Source of the DNA: Chitinophaga pendula
GTDB lineage: Bacteria; Bacteroidota; Bacteroidia; Chitinophagales; Chitinophagaceae
NCBI RefSeq assembly: GCF_020386615.1
Contig: NZ_CP077769.1
Location: forward strand, 2,108,001-2,172,000
Length of the DNA: 64,000 nucleotides
Reading direction: 5' to 3'
The notes under the pieces were generated by a model. It saw only the letters and a program-made list of their open reading frames with translations. It did not search any database and was not told the origin of the DNA. Below, piece by piece: positions 37,209 to 64,000 of the stretch (its first letter is position 1; every line of letters starts with the position of its first letter). Both the position numbers and the translations under genes were made by a program.

Positions 37209-37218
37209 TAAAACGGTG

Positions 37219-37257
37219 AAAAGAGGGTAGTGATTATGGTGGTCACTACCCTCTTTT
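37219..37257 (+). terminator. Intrinsic terminator after the secreted glycosidase
   Basis: AAAAGAGGGTAGTGA at 37219-37233 pairs over 15 bases with TCACTACCCTCTTTT at 37243-37257, with a 9-base loop and a further T. It lies 10 bases after the stop codon. Confidence 0.92.
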
Positions 37258-38491
37258 TGTTGGGAAGAGAAAGTGAGAAAAGCATAGGTTATATGCTAAA
37301 CGGCGGAATTTTTTAGCTGAGGTGGTAATTTTGAGGCCAAAATATGATACTATATTAACATTGCAAAGGCCACATTTATCAATAAATGACCGCAGTTTTG
37401 ATGCAGAGAAAGGTATTATTATTGGGTTAGGAAAAAGAAAAAGAAGCACCATTTTTGGAGAGAAGAATGATCTACTTGTTGATTTATCCCTTTGCTGGCA
37501 GGCCCTTTGAAATAACCTGTGGCAACGTATAGTCAATAGGGATACGCATATGATCTATAATTGTTGTCACACATTAAAATATTATTAAACCGCCTGGTTG
37601 CAGGGAATGCAATTTGGTTATATCGGGTTTATTATTTTATTTTACCCCCAGATTAGAAATTGTACACGGAATGCGATGACTGATCTTTATAGGCACTGAA
37701 AGTACGAGATTTTTCCACCATATCTCTATATACCCCAGGCTGTCACTGTTTCCACAGTTTATTTATTATGACAATGCTGTTGTTTGCCTTTTAGAGATTT
37801 ACGTGCAGGTAAGTTGATGGATATTGACTTAGAGAAAGGTATATTTGTACCTGCTATCACTTAATCCTAATCGCAAAGAACTGTATTATCATGTTAAAAA
37901 ACAGTTGGGAGAGAACGATCATATAAAAACGCTATTTAATGATCTGAGATAATGAAAACGCTATTCGATAACCCAGAAAGTCCAATTAGCATTGAGTCAA
38001 GAATTCAGGTTTAACTGCCAATAATCAATTCCTCTTAGAGCTTATCGTCATCTTCAGGTACGCCAGCATTGGTGGAAATTTGCTACTACCAGACGGATGA
38101 TGTGTGCTATAAATTGCTCATATCTGCAGTTGTGGGCAAAAAACGGTATTTTGCTAAAACGTGCGCAGCTCAAATTCCGTGATTGGCAAGCGGCGTTTTA
38201 GCTTAAATGCCATCCCGAAATCTTTATACTGATACATTATTATTTCACAGAAAACCAGGGGCAGAGACAATAAGTGAAACTTTGAATGTAGATCCACCCA
38301 AAGCGAACTGATAGAACTACCGTTGATGAAGAAACCCGTACATGTGATTGTATGTTCTATGCCATAGACCTGTTGCCAAAGAGAATATTTTGAATGTCAC
38401 ACAAACCGTTAAATAAATATATTACTTAACAGCGCACAATTTAAAAGCTATCAGTATTAACCCTGATAAAACTGTGCCAAAACAAATATCT
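37258..38491. other. Gene-less, AT-rich degraded region
   Basis: About 1.2 kb with no convincing gene on either strand. Short protein-like fragments interrupted by stops are visible on the plus strand near 37800-37960 (for example KELYYHVKKQLGENDHIKT) and near 38070-38180 (EICYYQTDDVCYKLLISAVV). I cannot assign them to a family. The look is that of old decayed genes or mobile-element debris. The last 100 bases should hold the promoter of the diaminopropionate genes. Confidence 0.6.
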
Positions 38492-39460
38492 ATGATCTCC
38501 TCCCTGCAACGAATCAGTCACCTGATAGGTAACACTCCTGTAGTGCCCCTAGATTACCCCGGTATCTCCTTGTATGCAAAACTGGAGTACAAAAACTACA
38601 GTGGCAGTGTAAAGGATCGCGCAGCTCTCAGTATCCTTTCTAACGCCATCCATAACAATCGTATCGACAACGAAACACTGATCGTAGAATCCAGCTCTGG
38701 TAATTTCGCTATCGCCCTTTCGAGACTTTGTAAGGACCTCGGTCTCCGCTTTATCCCCGTTATTGACCCCAATATTAATGCTGAGAACGAGGCTATCATC
38801 AGGCTTTTCAATGAAGAAGTCGTAAAGGTAGATCAGGTAGATAGCACCGGCGGATATTTGCTGACCCGTATCGAAAAAGTAAAAGAGATATGTGCCCAAA
38901 ACCCCAATAGCTTCTGGACTAATCAATACGAAAATCCGGATAACTATATGGGATATTACCATACGCTTGGTAAAGAAATATGTGATCGCTTTGAGCAGCT
39001 CGACTATCTCTTCATCGCGGTGAGCTCATGTGGAACCATTGCTGGCGTATCTAAAAGAGTAAAAGAAAAATTCCCCAATGTAACCATAGTAGGTGTTGAT
39101 CTGGAAGGTTCCGTAATATTCGGTACTCCTCCTAAAAAACGCTACGTATCCGGACTCGGCGCTAGCAAAGTACCCGCTATACTCAAATATGCTACTATTG
39201 ACGAAACGATGCATGTTAGCCACGAGCAACTCGTGAGCGGCTGCCATGAACTCGTAAGAGATCATAACATTTTCGCCGGTGCATCCACTGGCGCCGTATA
39301 TAGCGCTATTGACAGCTATTTCAGCTCCCGCGCAATAGAAGGTAATCCAAACGTATTGTTCATCTGCGCTGATAAAGGTGATTCGTATATTAACAATGTA
39401 TACAATGAGCAATGGGTCAACAATATGATGGAAAAACTAAAAGTCACCGTAAACGTATAA
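38492..39460 (+). CDS. sbnA: SbnA-like N-(2-amino-2-carboxyethyl)-L-glutamate synthase
   Basis: A PLP enzyme of about 322 residues from the ATG at 38492; an in-frame GTG lies 18 bases upstream. It belongs to the cysteine-synthase-like fold type II family. SbnA of staphyloferrin B synthesis condenses O-phospho-L-serine with glutamate, the first step to L-2,3-diaminopropionate (Dap). Visible features are IGNTPVVPL, the Schiff-base lysine K41 in SGSVKDRAA, the cofactor/substrate loop VESSSGNFAIAL, SSCGTIAGVSKR, and GLGASKVPAI in the variable region. The assignment as SbnA rather than a cysteine synthase rests mainly on the SbnB-like gene 6 bases downstream, the hallmark pairing. It opens the second assembly-line locus and would supply Dap as a building block. 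Confidence 0.9.
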   Translation: MISSLQRISHLIGNTPVVPLDYPGISLYAKLEYKNYSGSVKDRAALSILSNAIHNNRIDNETLIVESSSGNFAIALSRLCKDLGLRFIPVIDPNINAENEAIIRLFNEEVVKVDQVDSTGGYLLTRIEKVKEICAQNPNSFWTNQYENPDNYMGYYHTLGKEICDRFEQLDYLFIAVSSCGTIAGVSKRVKEKFPNVTIVGVDLEGSVIFGTPPKKRYVSGLGASKVPAILKYATIDETMHVSHEQLVSGCHELVRDHNIFAGASTGAVYSAIDSYFSSRAIEGNPNVLFICADKGDSYINNVYNEQWVNNMMEKLKVTVNV

Positions 39461-39466
39461 AATACT

Positions 39467-40435
39467 ATGCACTACTTAAGTAAAGACGATTTGCTGAACA
39501 TCGGCATCAAATGGAACGACGTTATCGACAGGATCAATGATGCTGTACTGACATTGAAAGATGGCGATTATGCGCAACCTATCAAACCTTACCTCCGGTT
39601 CCGTAACCTTACCAACCGTATCATCGCTATGCCGGCGTACGTTGGTGGTAACGTGTCTTTTGCAGGTATCAAATGGATTGCCAGCTTTCCTGACAACATC
39701 AACAAAAATCTTCCGCGCGCTAACTCTGTAACCATCCTCAATGATGCAGATACCGGTGTTCCCGTTTGTATCGTCAATACCAGCTTCATCAGTGCTGTTC
39801 GTACTGCTGCGGTAACCGGACTAGTAGTTCGTCAATACCTCGCCGCGAAAACAGTAGATGAAGTAAAAGTAGGCATGACTGGTTTTGGCCCTATTGGACA
39901 ACTCCACCTCCAGATGATAGGCGATCTGCTGGGTGATAAACTCAAAGAGATCTGTATTTATGACCTTAGACCTGTAGATCAGGCATTGATACCAGACACC
40001 CTGAAAGATAAAGTACGTATTGTTAACTCCTGGGAGGAAGCGTTTGAAAATGCAGATATCTTCATGACCTGTACGGTATCAAAAGCTCCTTACATCAACA
40101 AAAAACCCAAACCAGGTTCCCTGCAGCTGAATGTTTCTCTCAGAGACTATGTAGCTGACTTCCTGGATTATACCCAGGTAATGATCGTAGATGATTGGGA
40201 GGAGATCTGCAGAGAAAATACGGATATCGAAGTGATGCACAAAACCAAAGGGTTGCAGGAAAAAGATACGCACTCCCTGGCAGATGTCGTTACTCAGGAG
40301 ATACTCAAAAATGCAGGCGCTGATGATGTGATCATGTTCAATCCTATGGGAATGGCCGTGTTTGATATAGCAACAGCTGCCTACTATTACGATAAAGCGC
40401 AACAGTCCGGTATCGGTACTGTACTTGCAGACTAG
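39467..40435 (+). CDS. sbnB: SbnB-like Dap-forming dehydrogenase (ornithine cyclodeaminase family)
   Basis: A 322-residue protein of the ornithine cyclodeaminase/mu-crystallin family. SbnB oxidatively splits N-(2-amino-2-carboxyethyl)-L-glutamate with NAD to give L-2,3-diaminopropionate and 2-oxoglutarate. Visible are the substrate-binding KWIASFPDN (residues 69-77), NTSFISAVRTAA (104-115) and the dinucleotide motif GFGPIGQ (139-145). DWEEICRE and FNPMGMAVFD are near the end. It starts 6 bases after sbnA and is surely cotranscribed. With SbnA it makes a complete Dap pathway, which in NRPS loci signals incorporation of Dap or a Dap derivative. Confidence 0.93.
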   Translation: MHYLSKDDLLNIGIKWNDVIDRINDAVLTLKDGDYAQPIKPYLRFRNLTNRIIAMPAYVGGNVSFAGIKWIASFPDNINKNLPRANSVTILNDADTGVPVCIVNTSFISAVRTAAVTGLVVRQYLAAKTVDEVKVGMTGFGPIGQLHLQMIGDLLGDKLKEICIYDLRPVDQALIPDTLKDKVRIVNSWEEAFENADIFMTCTVSKAPYINKKPKPGSLQLNVSLRDYVADFLDYTQVMIVDDWEEICRENTDIEVMHKTKGLQEKDTHSLADVVTQEILKNAGADDVIMFNPMGMAVFDIATAAYYYDKAQQSGIGTVLAD

Positions 40436-40441
40436 TCACGT

Positions 40442-40470
40442 GGTAGGGCTCTTTCCACCGGAGCCCTACC
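40442..40470 (+). terminator. Hairpin between sbnB and the diiron hydroxylase gene
   Basis: GGTAGGGCTC at 40442-40451 pairs perfectly with GAGCCCTACC at 40461-40470 around a 9-base loop, just after the sbnB stop. No T run follows, so it may be an attenuator, an RNA-stability element or a weak terminator between sbnAB and the synthetase genes. Confidence 0.5.
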
Positions 40471-40632
40471 TGTAAACCCTATATGCTACTGCGATAACTG
40501 TCACAATACTCATACGTACTTATCCATACGTAGGTAGAGGTTATTGCTTCACAATATTATTCCTTGTCTTTCCCGTTGGTCATGCTGCCCAAAGCAGCGT
40601 GGCCGTGTTCATGTTTTTTAAAAAATATCATC

Positions 40633-42264
40633 ATGAATGAACGTAAATTATATCTGAAACCAAATGTTGTACTGGAACCGTTGTTCGACAGATGGTATGC
40701 CTGGAGTCATCTGATTTCTCCGGCAACTGCGGCTATGAACATTGTTGGTCGTCATCTGACCATCATGGATTCATTTATCAGCGCTCCTTCCATTCACGCT
40801 GAGGCCGTACTGAATCCGAAAATGAAAGGTGGTCCGTTCATGGATGTACCCGTAGATAGAGTAAATGATATCCAGGTTTTAAAAGACAAAACGGTAAAAA
40901 AACAGGAGAAACTGCTTGAGTTGGCAAAGTCCGTTAAAGAATTGGATAAACTCCTCCTCACGGAAGCCAAAGGGTTTGGTCTTGAAACGCTCTATAATAA
41001 GGTGCCGGATGCACTGAAAGGATTAGTGGAACTGCATTACGATAGAAATAATAACGCTGACTTCCGCTTTTTTGAATCACTTCTCTACAAAAGCGAATAT
41101 TACGACAAATCCTCTCAAAGTATCGCACTTTGGATCACCGAAAATGATCAACGGCCTTTCTGTCTCAGTACTCCTAAACTGGATGAACCCAACGTGTTAC
41201 ACCTCGACATCCCATTCGATCATCCGGGTATAGACGAACTCGCCAGAATGCGCCGCACTGCACGTGACCTGAAGAGCATCAAAGAACTCATGGGTATTAC
41301 TCCCGATCAGGAAGCGCTGTTCGAAACCTTCTTTACTGAAACACCGCCACCACCTTATCAGAAATATACCGGCGATAAGATCCGTATGCGCTACTTCGGT
41401 CATGCATGTATCCTGGTAGAAACTAAAGATGTCTCCATCCTCGTGGATCCCCTGATCAGCTACTATGGCTATCATTCTGATCTCGAACACTTCTCCGATG
41501 CCGATCTGCCAGAGGTGATCGACTATGTACTCATCACTCATAACCACCAGGATCACATTCTGTTCGAAACATTACTGCCACTGAGACATAAGATTAAAAA
41601 CCTTATCGTACCCCGTACCAGCAGCGGTAAACTCGAAAATCCAGACCTCAAGCTGATGTTCGAATACATTGGTTTTGACAACGTTGTGGCTATCGATGAA
41701 ATGGAAACTATTAAATTCACCGATACCACTATCACCGGTTTGCCTTTTACCGGTGAGCATAGCGATCTCAATATTCTTACTAAAGCCTGCTACCTGATTG
41801 AGATCAGCGGTTTCAAATTGCTGTTTCTGGCAGACTCCAGAATTGTAGAATCTGCGTTGTACAAACATATCCATAATGCTATCGGGGATGTTGATGTAAT
41901 GTTCCTGGGTATGGAATGTGACGGAGCGCCGCTTACCTGGCTCTATGGCCCATTGCTCACCAAAAAGATCACGCGTGAACAGGATGGTAGCCGCAGGCTC
42001 GCTGGCTCTGACTGTGATAAAGGTATGGCCTTGGTTAACATTTTCAACCCTAAAGAAGTGTATGTGTACGCTATGGGAATGGAACCCTGGCTTGAATTTA
42101 TAAGCAGTATCAAATATACAGACGAATCTAACCCCATTATCCAATCGAACAGACTGGTAGAACTGTGCAAACAACAGGGTATCGTAGCAGAAAGACTTTA
42201 TGGTGAAAAAGAATTGTTGTACGAAAGAAAACAACAACCCGCCGAAGCCGCTGCTACGGTATAA
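40633..42264 (+). CDS. CmlA-like diiron beta-hydroxylase (metallo-beta-lactamase fold)
   Basis: A 543-residue protein with a helical N-terminal domain of about 240 residues and a metallo-beta-lactamase-fold C-terminal domain. The size and the metal residues point to the CmlA family. These are diiron oxygenases that beta-hydroxylate an amino acid bound to an NRPS carrier (CmlA itself, in chloramphenicol synthesis, has about 532 residues). Here HNHQDH gives H303, H305, D307 and H308. An unusual glutamate, E375 in TGEHSD, replaces the normal His ligand, and D401 sits in LADSR. From memory CmlA has the same set two positions later (H305, H307, D309, H310, E377, D403). I do not see an obvious match for its last histidine ligand (recalled as H468). 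I start at MNERKLYLKP; the frame extends 69 bases upstream without family likeness. It lies 46 bases before the hybrid synthetase. Confidence 0.85.
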   Translation: MNERKLYLKPNVVLEPLFDRWYAWSHLISPATAAMNIVGRHLTIMDSFISAPSIHAEAVLNPKMKGGPFMDVPVDRVNDIQVLKDKTVKKQEKLLELAKSVKELDKLLLTEAKGFGLETLYNKVPDALKGLVELHYDRNNNADFRFFESLLYKSEYYDKSSQSIALWITENDQRPFCLSTPKLDEPNVLHLDIPFDHPGIDELARMRRTARDLKSIKELMGITPDQEALFETFFTETPPPPYQKYTGDKIRMRYFGHACILVETKDVSILVDPLISYYGYHSDLEHFSDADLPEVIDYVLITHNHQDHILFETLLPLRHKIKNLIVPRTSSGKLENPDLKLMFEYIGFDNVVAIDEMETIKFTDTTITGLPFTGEHSDLNILTKACYLIEISGFKLLFLADSRIVESALYKHIHNAIGDVDVMFLGMECDGAPLTWLYGPLLTKKITREQDGSRRLAGSDCDKGMALVNIFNPKEVYVYAMGMEPWLEFISSIKYTDESNPIIQSNRLVELCKQQGIVAERLYGEKELLYERKQQPAEAAATV

Positions 42265-42310
42265 ATGCGATAGTCACACTATAAACCGCCCCTAAACACT
42301 TAAATACCTC

Positions 42311-61099
<18,789 letters not shown>

Positions 61100-61138
61100 A
61101 GCCCTGTTAATTTTTATTATACTAAAAATGCTATCCAT

Positions 61139-64000
61139 ATGTCTGGTTTCAATTTAGAGGAAGTAGTAGGTTTGCTTGAGAAGGCACAGGACTTCGGTAT
61201 TCGCATCTCCTATGATGACGATGGCCTGATCGTGCAGTCACAAAGCACCAAAGAGATTGACAGATTGTTCCTGCATGAACTTAAAAATAGTAAGCAACAC
61301 CTCATCGCCTATTTCAAAGAACAGGCGCGCATTGTTGCTGGAAACGAAAAAATACCGGTATTCCCCAGGGATAAAAATTCCCGCCTTCCACTATCATACA
61401 GCCAGGAAAGACTCTGGTTCGTAGACCAGCTGGAAGGTAGCGTACAATACCATGTGCCGGCCGCTATACGCCTCAAAGGAGCCCTCAATATACCAGCTCT
61501 TGAACAGGCACTCAGCGCCATCGTAGATCGTCACGAAGTATTACGATCCGTCATTCGCGAAGATAGCGGCCAAGCATACCAGTACATCCTCGACAAAGGA
61601 AGCTGGCAATTGCAACACCTCGATGGATCCCGCTACCAAAACGATGAAAATGGCCTCAAAGTATATATAGCAGACCTGCTGCATACCCCCTTTAATCTAG
61701 CACAGGATCACATGCTAAGGGCATTCCTTATCGCACTTGGAAATGATGAACATGTGTTGGTAATGGCCATGCACCACATTGCATCTGATGGCTGGTCCAT
61801 CTCTGTACTCGTGAAGGAGTTCGTAGCATTCTATGGAGCCTTCAGCGAAGGAGGGGATCATGGGCTGGCAGATTTGGAAGTACAGTTTGCTGATTATGCT
61901 ATATGGCAACGTAAATTCCTTGAAGAGGATGGCGTTATGGAGCAACAACTGAACTACTGGAGGAAACAACTGGAAGGAGTAACTCCGCTTCAATTGCCCA
62001 CTGACTTCGAACGTCCCTTCGGTAAAAGTACACGTGGCGCGCTTGCCTCTTTCCTCATAGAGAAGCGATTGAGTGATGCCCTCAATCGACTCTCGAAACA
62101 ACAGGAGGCTACCCTTTACATGACCCTGCTAGCTGCATTCAAAGTCTTGCTGTACCGTTACAGCGGCCAGGAAGATATCTGCGTAGGTGGCGCTATTGCA
62201 GGCAGGATGAAAGTAGAGCTGGAAGAACTCATTGGCTTCTTTGTCAATTCCATTGTAATAAGAAGTAACCTGGGCGGGAAACCAACCTTCAATCAGCTGC
62301 TCCAGCAGGTAAGAACTACTACCCTCGATGCCTACGAGCATCAGGATGTGCCATTCGAAAAAGTAGTGGAGGCCGTACTGAAAGAAAGAGATACCAGTAA
62401 GAACCCCTTGTTCCAGGTTATTTTCGTATTGCAGAACGGTGAAAAAGTTCCCGAACTGCGTATGGGTGACCTGGTAATGCAGGATGAACCCATCACTCGT
62501 GAAACCAGTCAGTTCGATCAGAACTGGTCTATTGAAGAAAGACCTGATGGTATAGCAATCGACATAGAATACAGTATCGATGTATTCAAGAGCTCTACCA
62601 TAGAGCGTATATTCCGACATTATGTATCTCTGCTGGAAGCGATAGTGAAAAATGCCGATCAGTCAATAGATACACTGCCACTGATCGACGATAACGAAAA
62701 GATACAGCTACTGCAGGTCTTTAATGATACAGCAACGCTATATCCCGAGGAGAAGACGGTTACAGCCCTGTTTGCAGACCAGGTAAAACGTACCCCCGAC
62801 CACATCGCGGTAGCTTTCGAACAGCAACATCTGACCTATCTCGAACTTGACCTGCGTGCTAATCAGGTAGCACATTATCTTATTGCCAATGGCATAAAAC
62901 CTGGCGATAAAGTAGGATTGCTGTCCTATCGTGGCTTGGATATGATCAGCGGTATGCTTGGGATCCTTAAGAGTGGAGCCGCCTATGTTCCTTTCCATAT
63001 CGATTACCCGGGGGAACGCCTAAAGGTAATGATAGAGGATGCCGGTATTACGCACCTATTGTATACAGATGGTGTGCTATATGCTGACCGTGACCTTGCC
63101 GATGTAGTAGAAGGACTGCCTATTGAAGATGCCTGGATGCATAGTATAGCTACTATTGACCTGCAGTCTGGTAATGATTCCTGTGTATATATTATGTATA
63201 CCTCCGGAACTACTGGTCGCCCTAAAGGTATCGCAGTGTCTCATAAGAATATTACCAAGTTGGTGTTTGATAGCGGCCCCATCGCTGTACGCGCTGACGA
63301 TACCGTGTTGCAATGGTCTAACTACGCCTTCGATGGCTCCACTTACGATATCTACAGCGCATTCCTGAAAGGAGCTAAATTGTACCTGATCCAGGATAAG
63401 CAAGCATCCGATGCTTTCGAACTGGCGCGTATCATCGAAAGTGAAAATATCACCGTGTGGTTTGTTACTACCGCCTTGTTCAATAATATCGTCGACAGTG
63501 CCATCGACAGCCTGACACACCTGCGCAAGCTGCTCTTTGGTGGTGAAAAAGTATCGCTACCCCACGTAAGCCGAGCCCTGGCAGTCATGGGGGCCGGCAA
63601 ACTCACCCATGTATATGGCCCTACAGAGACCACGACTTATGCTACTTCATATGCGATAGATAGCACCGATGCCTCCGGTACTGTGCCTATCGGCCGGCCT
63701 TTGTCCAACTCACAGGGGCTCATCCTGGATACCAACGGACAACTTGTGCCGATTGGGGTGAGTGGTGAATTATACATTGGAGGCGACGGTGTGGCAATAG
63801 GATATGTGAACAATGAAGCGATGACGGCTGATAAGTTTGTAACGCTTCCATATGCCCCTGGCCGCTGGTATCGCACTGGTGACCGCACCCGTTGGCTCGA
63901 TAATGGTGTAATAGAATATGTAGGTAGGGTAGACGACCAGGTAAAGATCCGTGGATACCGCATCGAACCGGGAGAAATAGCCACCGTACTACGCCAAAGC
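61139..64000 (+). CDS. NRPS with TubC-type docking domain: dock-C-A... (partial)
   Basis: The first 954 residues of a further synthetase that runs off the right edge. It starts at the ATG at 61139; a nearby ATG at 61128 is in a frame that stops at once. The first 60 residues (MSGFNLEEVVGLLEKAQDFGIRISYDDDG to HLIAYFKEQ) are a TubC N-terminal docking domain, which receives the chain from an upstream subunit. A C domain follows (about 80-510; LSYSQERLWFVDQLEG, HHIASDGWS), then an A domain (from about 540; YTSGTTGRPKG, YGPTETTTY, VKIRGYRIEPGE). The pocket code read by eye is DGYFLGVTYK, close to Ile-type codes. It begins 40 bases after the hybrid synthetase and plainly continues its assembly line; later domains, including release, are not visible. 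Confidence 0.95.
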   Translation, partial: MSGFNLEEVVGLLEKAQDFGIRISYDDDGLIVQSQSTKEIDRLFLHELKNSKQHLIAYFKEQARIVAGNEKIPVFPRDKNSRLPLSYSQERLWFVDQLEGSVQYHVPAAIRLKGALNIPALEQALSAIVDRHEVLRSVIREDSGQAYQYILDKGSWQLQHLDGSRYQNDENGLKVYIADLLHTPFNLAQDHMLRAFLIALGNDEHVLVMAMHHIASDGWSISVLVKEFVAFYGAFSEGGDHGLADLEVQFADYAIWQRKFLEEDGVMEQQLNYWRKQLEGVTPLQLPTDFERPFGKSTRGALASFLIEKRLSDALNRLSKQQEATLYMTLLAAFKVLLYRYSGQEDICVGGAIAGRMKVELEELIGFFVNSIVIRSNLGGKPTFNQLLQQVRTTTLDAYEHQDVPFEKVVEAVLKERDTSKNPLFQVIFVLQNGEKVPELRMGDLVMQDEPITRETSQFDQNWSIEERPDGIAIDIEYSIDVFKSSTIERIFRHYVSLLEAIVKNADQSIDTLPLIDDNEKIQLLQVFNDTATLYPEEKTVTALFADQVKRTPDHIAVAFEQQHLTYLELDLRANQVAHYLIANGIKPGDKVGLLSYRGLDMISGMLGILKSGAAYVPFHIDYPGERLKVMIEDAGITHLLYTDGVLYADRDLADVVEGLPIEDAWMHSIATIDLQSGNDSCVYIMYTSGTTGRPKGIAVSHKNITKLVFDSGPIAVRADDTVLQWSNYAFDGSTYDIYSAFLKGAKLYLIQDKQASDAFELARIIESENITVWFVTTALFNNIVDSAIDSLTHLRKLLFGGEKVSLPHVSRALAVMGAGKLTHVYGPTETTTYATSYAIDSTDASGTVPIGRPLSNSQGLILDTNGQLVPIGVSGELYIGGDGVAIGYVNNEAMTADKFVTLPYAPGRWYRTGDRTRWLDNGVIEYVGRVDDQVKIRGYRIEPGEIATVLRQS

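Noticed and set aside
37246..37536. A 96-residue minus-strand open frame after the secreted glycosidase
   Set aside because: It runs into the terminator hairpin, has no start context and no family likeness.
32584..38491. A chromosome-dimer resolution (dif) site at the skew switch
   Set aside because: I looked for CATAA-N6-TTATG-like arms in the gaps and saw only partial or wrongly oriented matches.
40633..42264. Ordinary metallo-beta-lactamase-fold hydrolase or UlaG-like enzyme
   Set aside because: The long N-terminal domain, Glu in place of the usual His ligand, and NRPS context fit the CmlA group better.

Overview
The window looks like the chromosome of a Chitinophaga-like member of the Bacteroidota. 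Evidence for this is SusC/SusD pairs, an ECF sigma/FecR/STN-receptor trio, a C-terminal type IX secretion sorting domain, promoters of the TTG-N18-TAnnTTTG type, lanthipeptide debris of the kind common in Bacteroidota, and very large NRPS genes with the F/YSQERLWFIDQL condensation-domain start typical of Chitinophaga. The genus call is inference.

Layout. 0-4.2 kb (minus strand): an ECF sigma factor, a FecR anti-sigma factor and the start of an STN-containing SusC receptor, i.e. a cell-surface signalling uptake locus. 4.6-6.7 kb: bioA and a convergent thioredoxin-reductase-like flavoprotein. 7.1-18.9 kb: an alpha-galactoside polysaccharide utilisation locus (promoter, SusC, SusD, two clan GH-D alpha-galactosidases, a GntR-type regulator with a sugar-binding-like domain, and a sodium:solute symporter). 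19-22 kb: an SDR/HxlR divergent pair, a DUF1330-like protein and a Bacteroidota hypothetical protein.

22.4-32.6 kb: a first NRPS locus: a carrier-condensation protein, a two-module synthetase C-A-PCP-C-A-PCP-E with aliphatic (Leu/Ile-like) adenylation codes and no thioesterase, and a GT17-like glycosyltransferase, closed by a 38-bp perfect palindrome. 32.6-34.3 kb: a glycine-zipper lipoprotein, a Cys-rich peptide with a GG leader, the wreck of a lanthipeptide dehydratase (LanB C-terminus with a stop and frameshifts), and a 58-residue lanthipeptide-like precursor facing away from it. 34.5-37.2 kb: a large secreted GH27-like enzyme with a carbohydrate-binding module and a T9SS tail. 37.2-38.5 kb: a decayed, gene-less stretch.

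38.5-64 kb (runs off the end): a second assembly line. SbnA- and SbnB-like enzymes would make L-2,3-diaminopropionate (Dap). A CmlA-like diiron metallo-beta-lactamase-fold protein would beta-hydroxylate a carrier-bound amino acid. A 6262-residue hybrid synthetase reads AL-ACP-KS-AT-ACP-AMT-C-A-MT-PCP-C-A-MT-PCP-C-A-PCP. A further NRPS with a TubC docking domain continues past the window. The logic predicts an N-methylated lipopeptide headed by a beta-amino fatty acid, with two residues chosen by a strongly acidic (cation-binding) pocket, plausibly Dap, and a Val-like and an Ile-like residue. This is the best candidate for an undescribed system here.

Strand composition also changes. From about 6 to 32 kb the + strand is strongly G-rich regardless of gene direction, while from about 38 kb it is C-rich. 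This points to a replication-arm or transfer boundary in the 32.6-38.5 kb gap.
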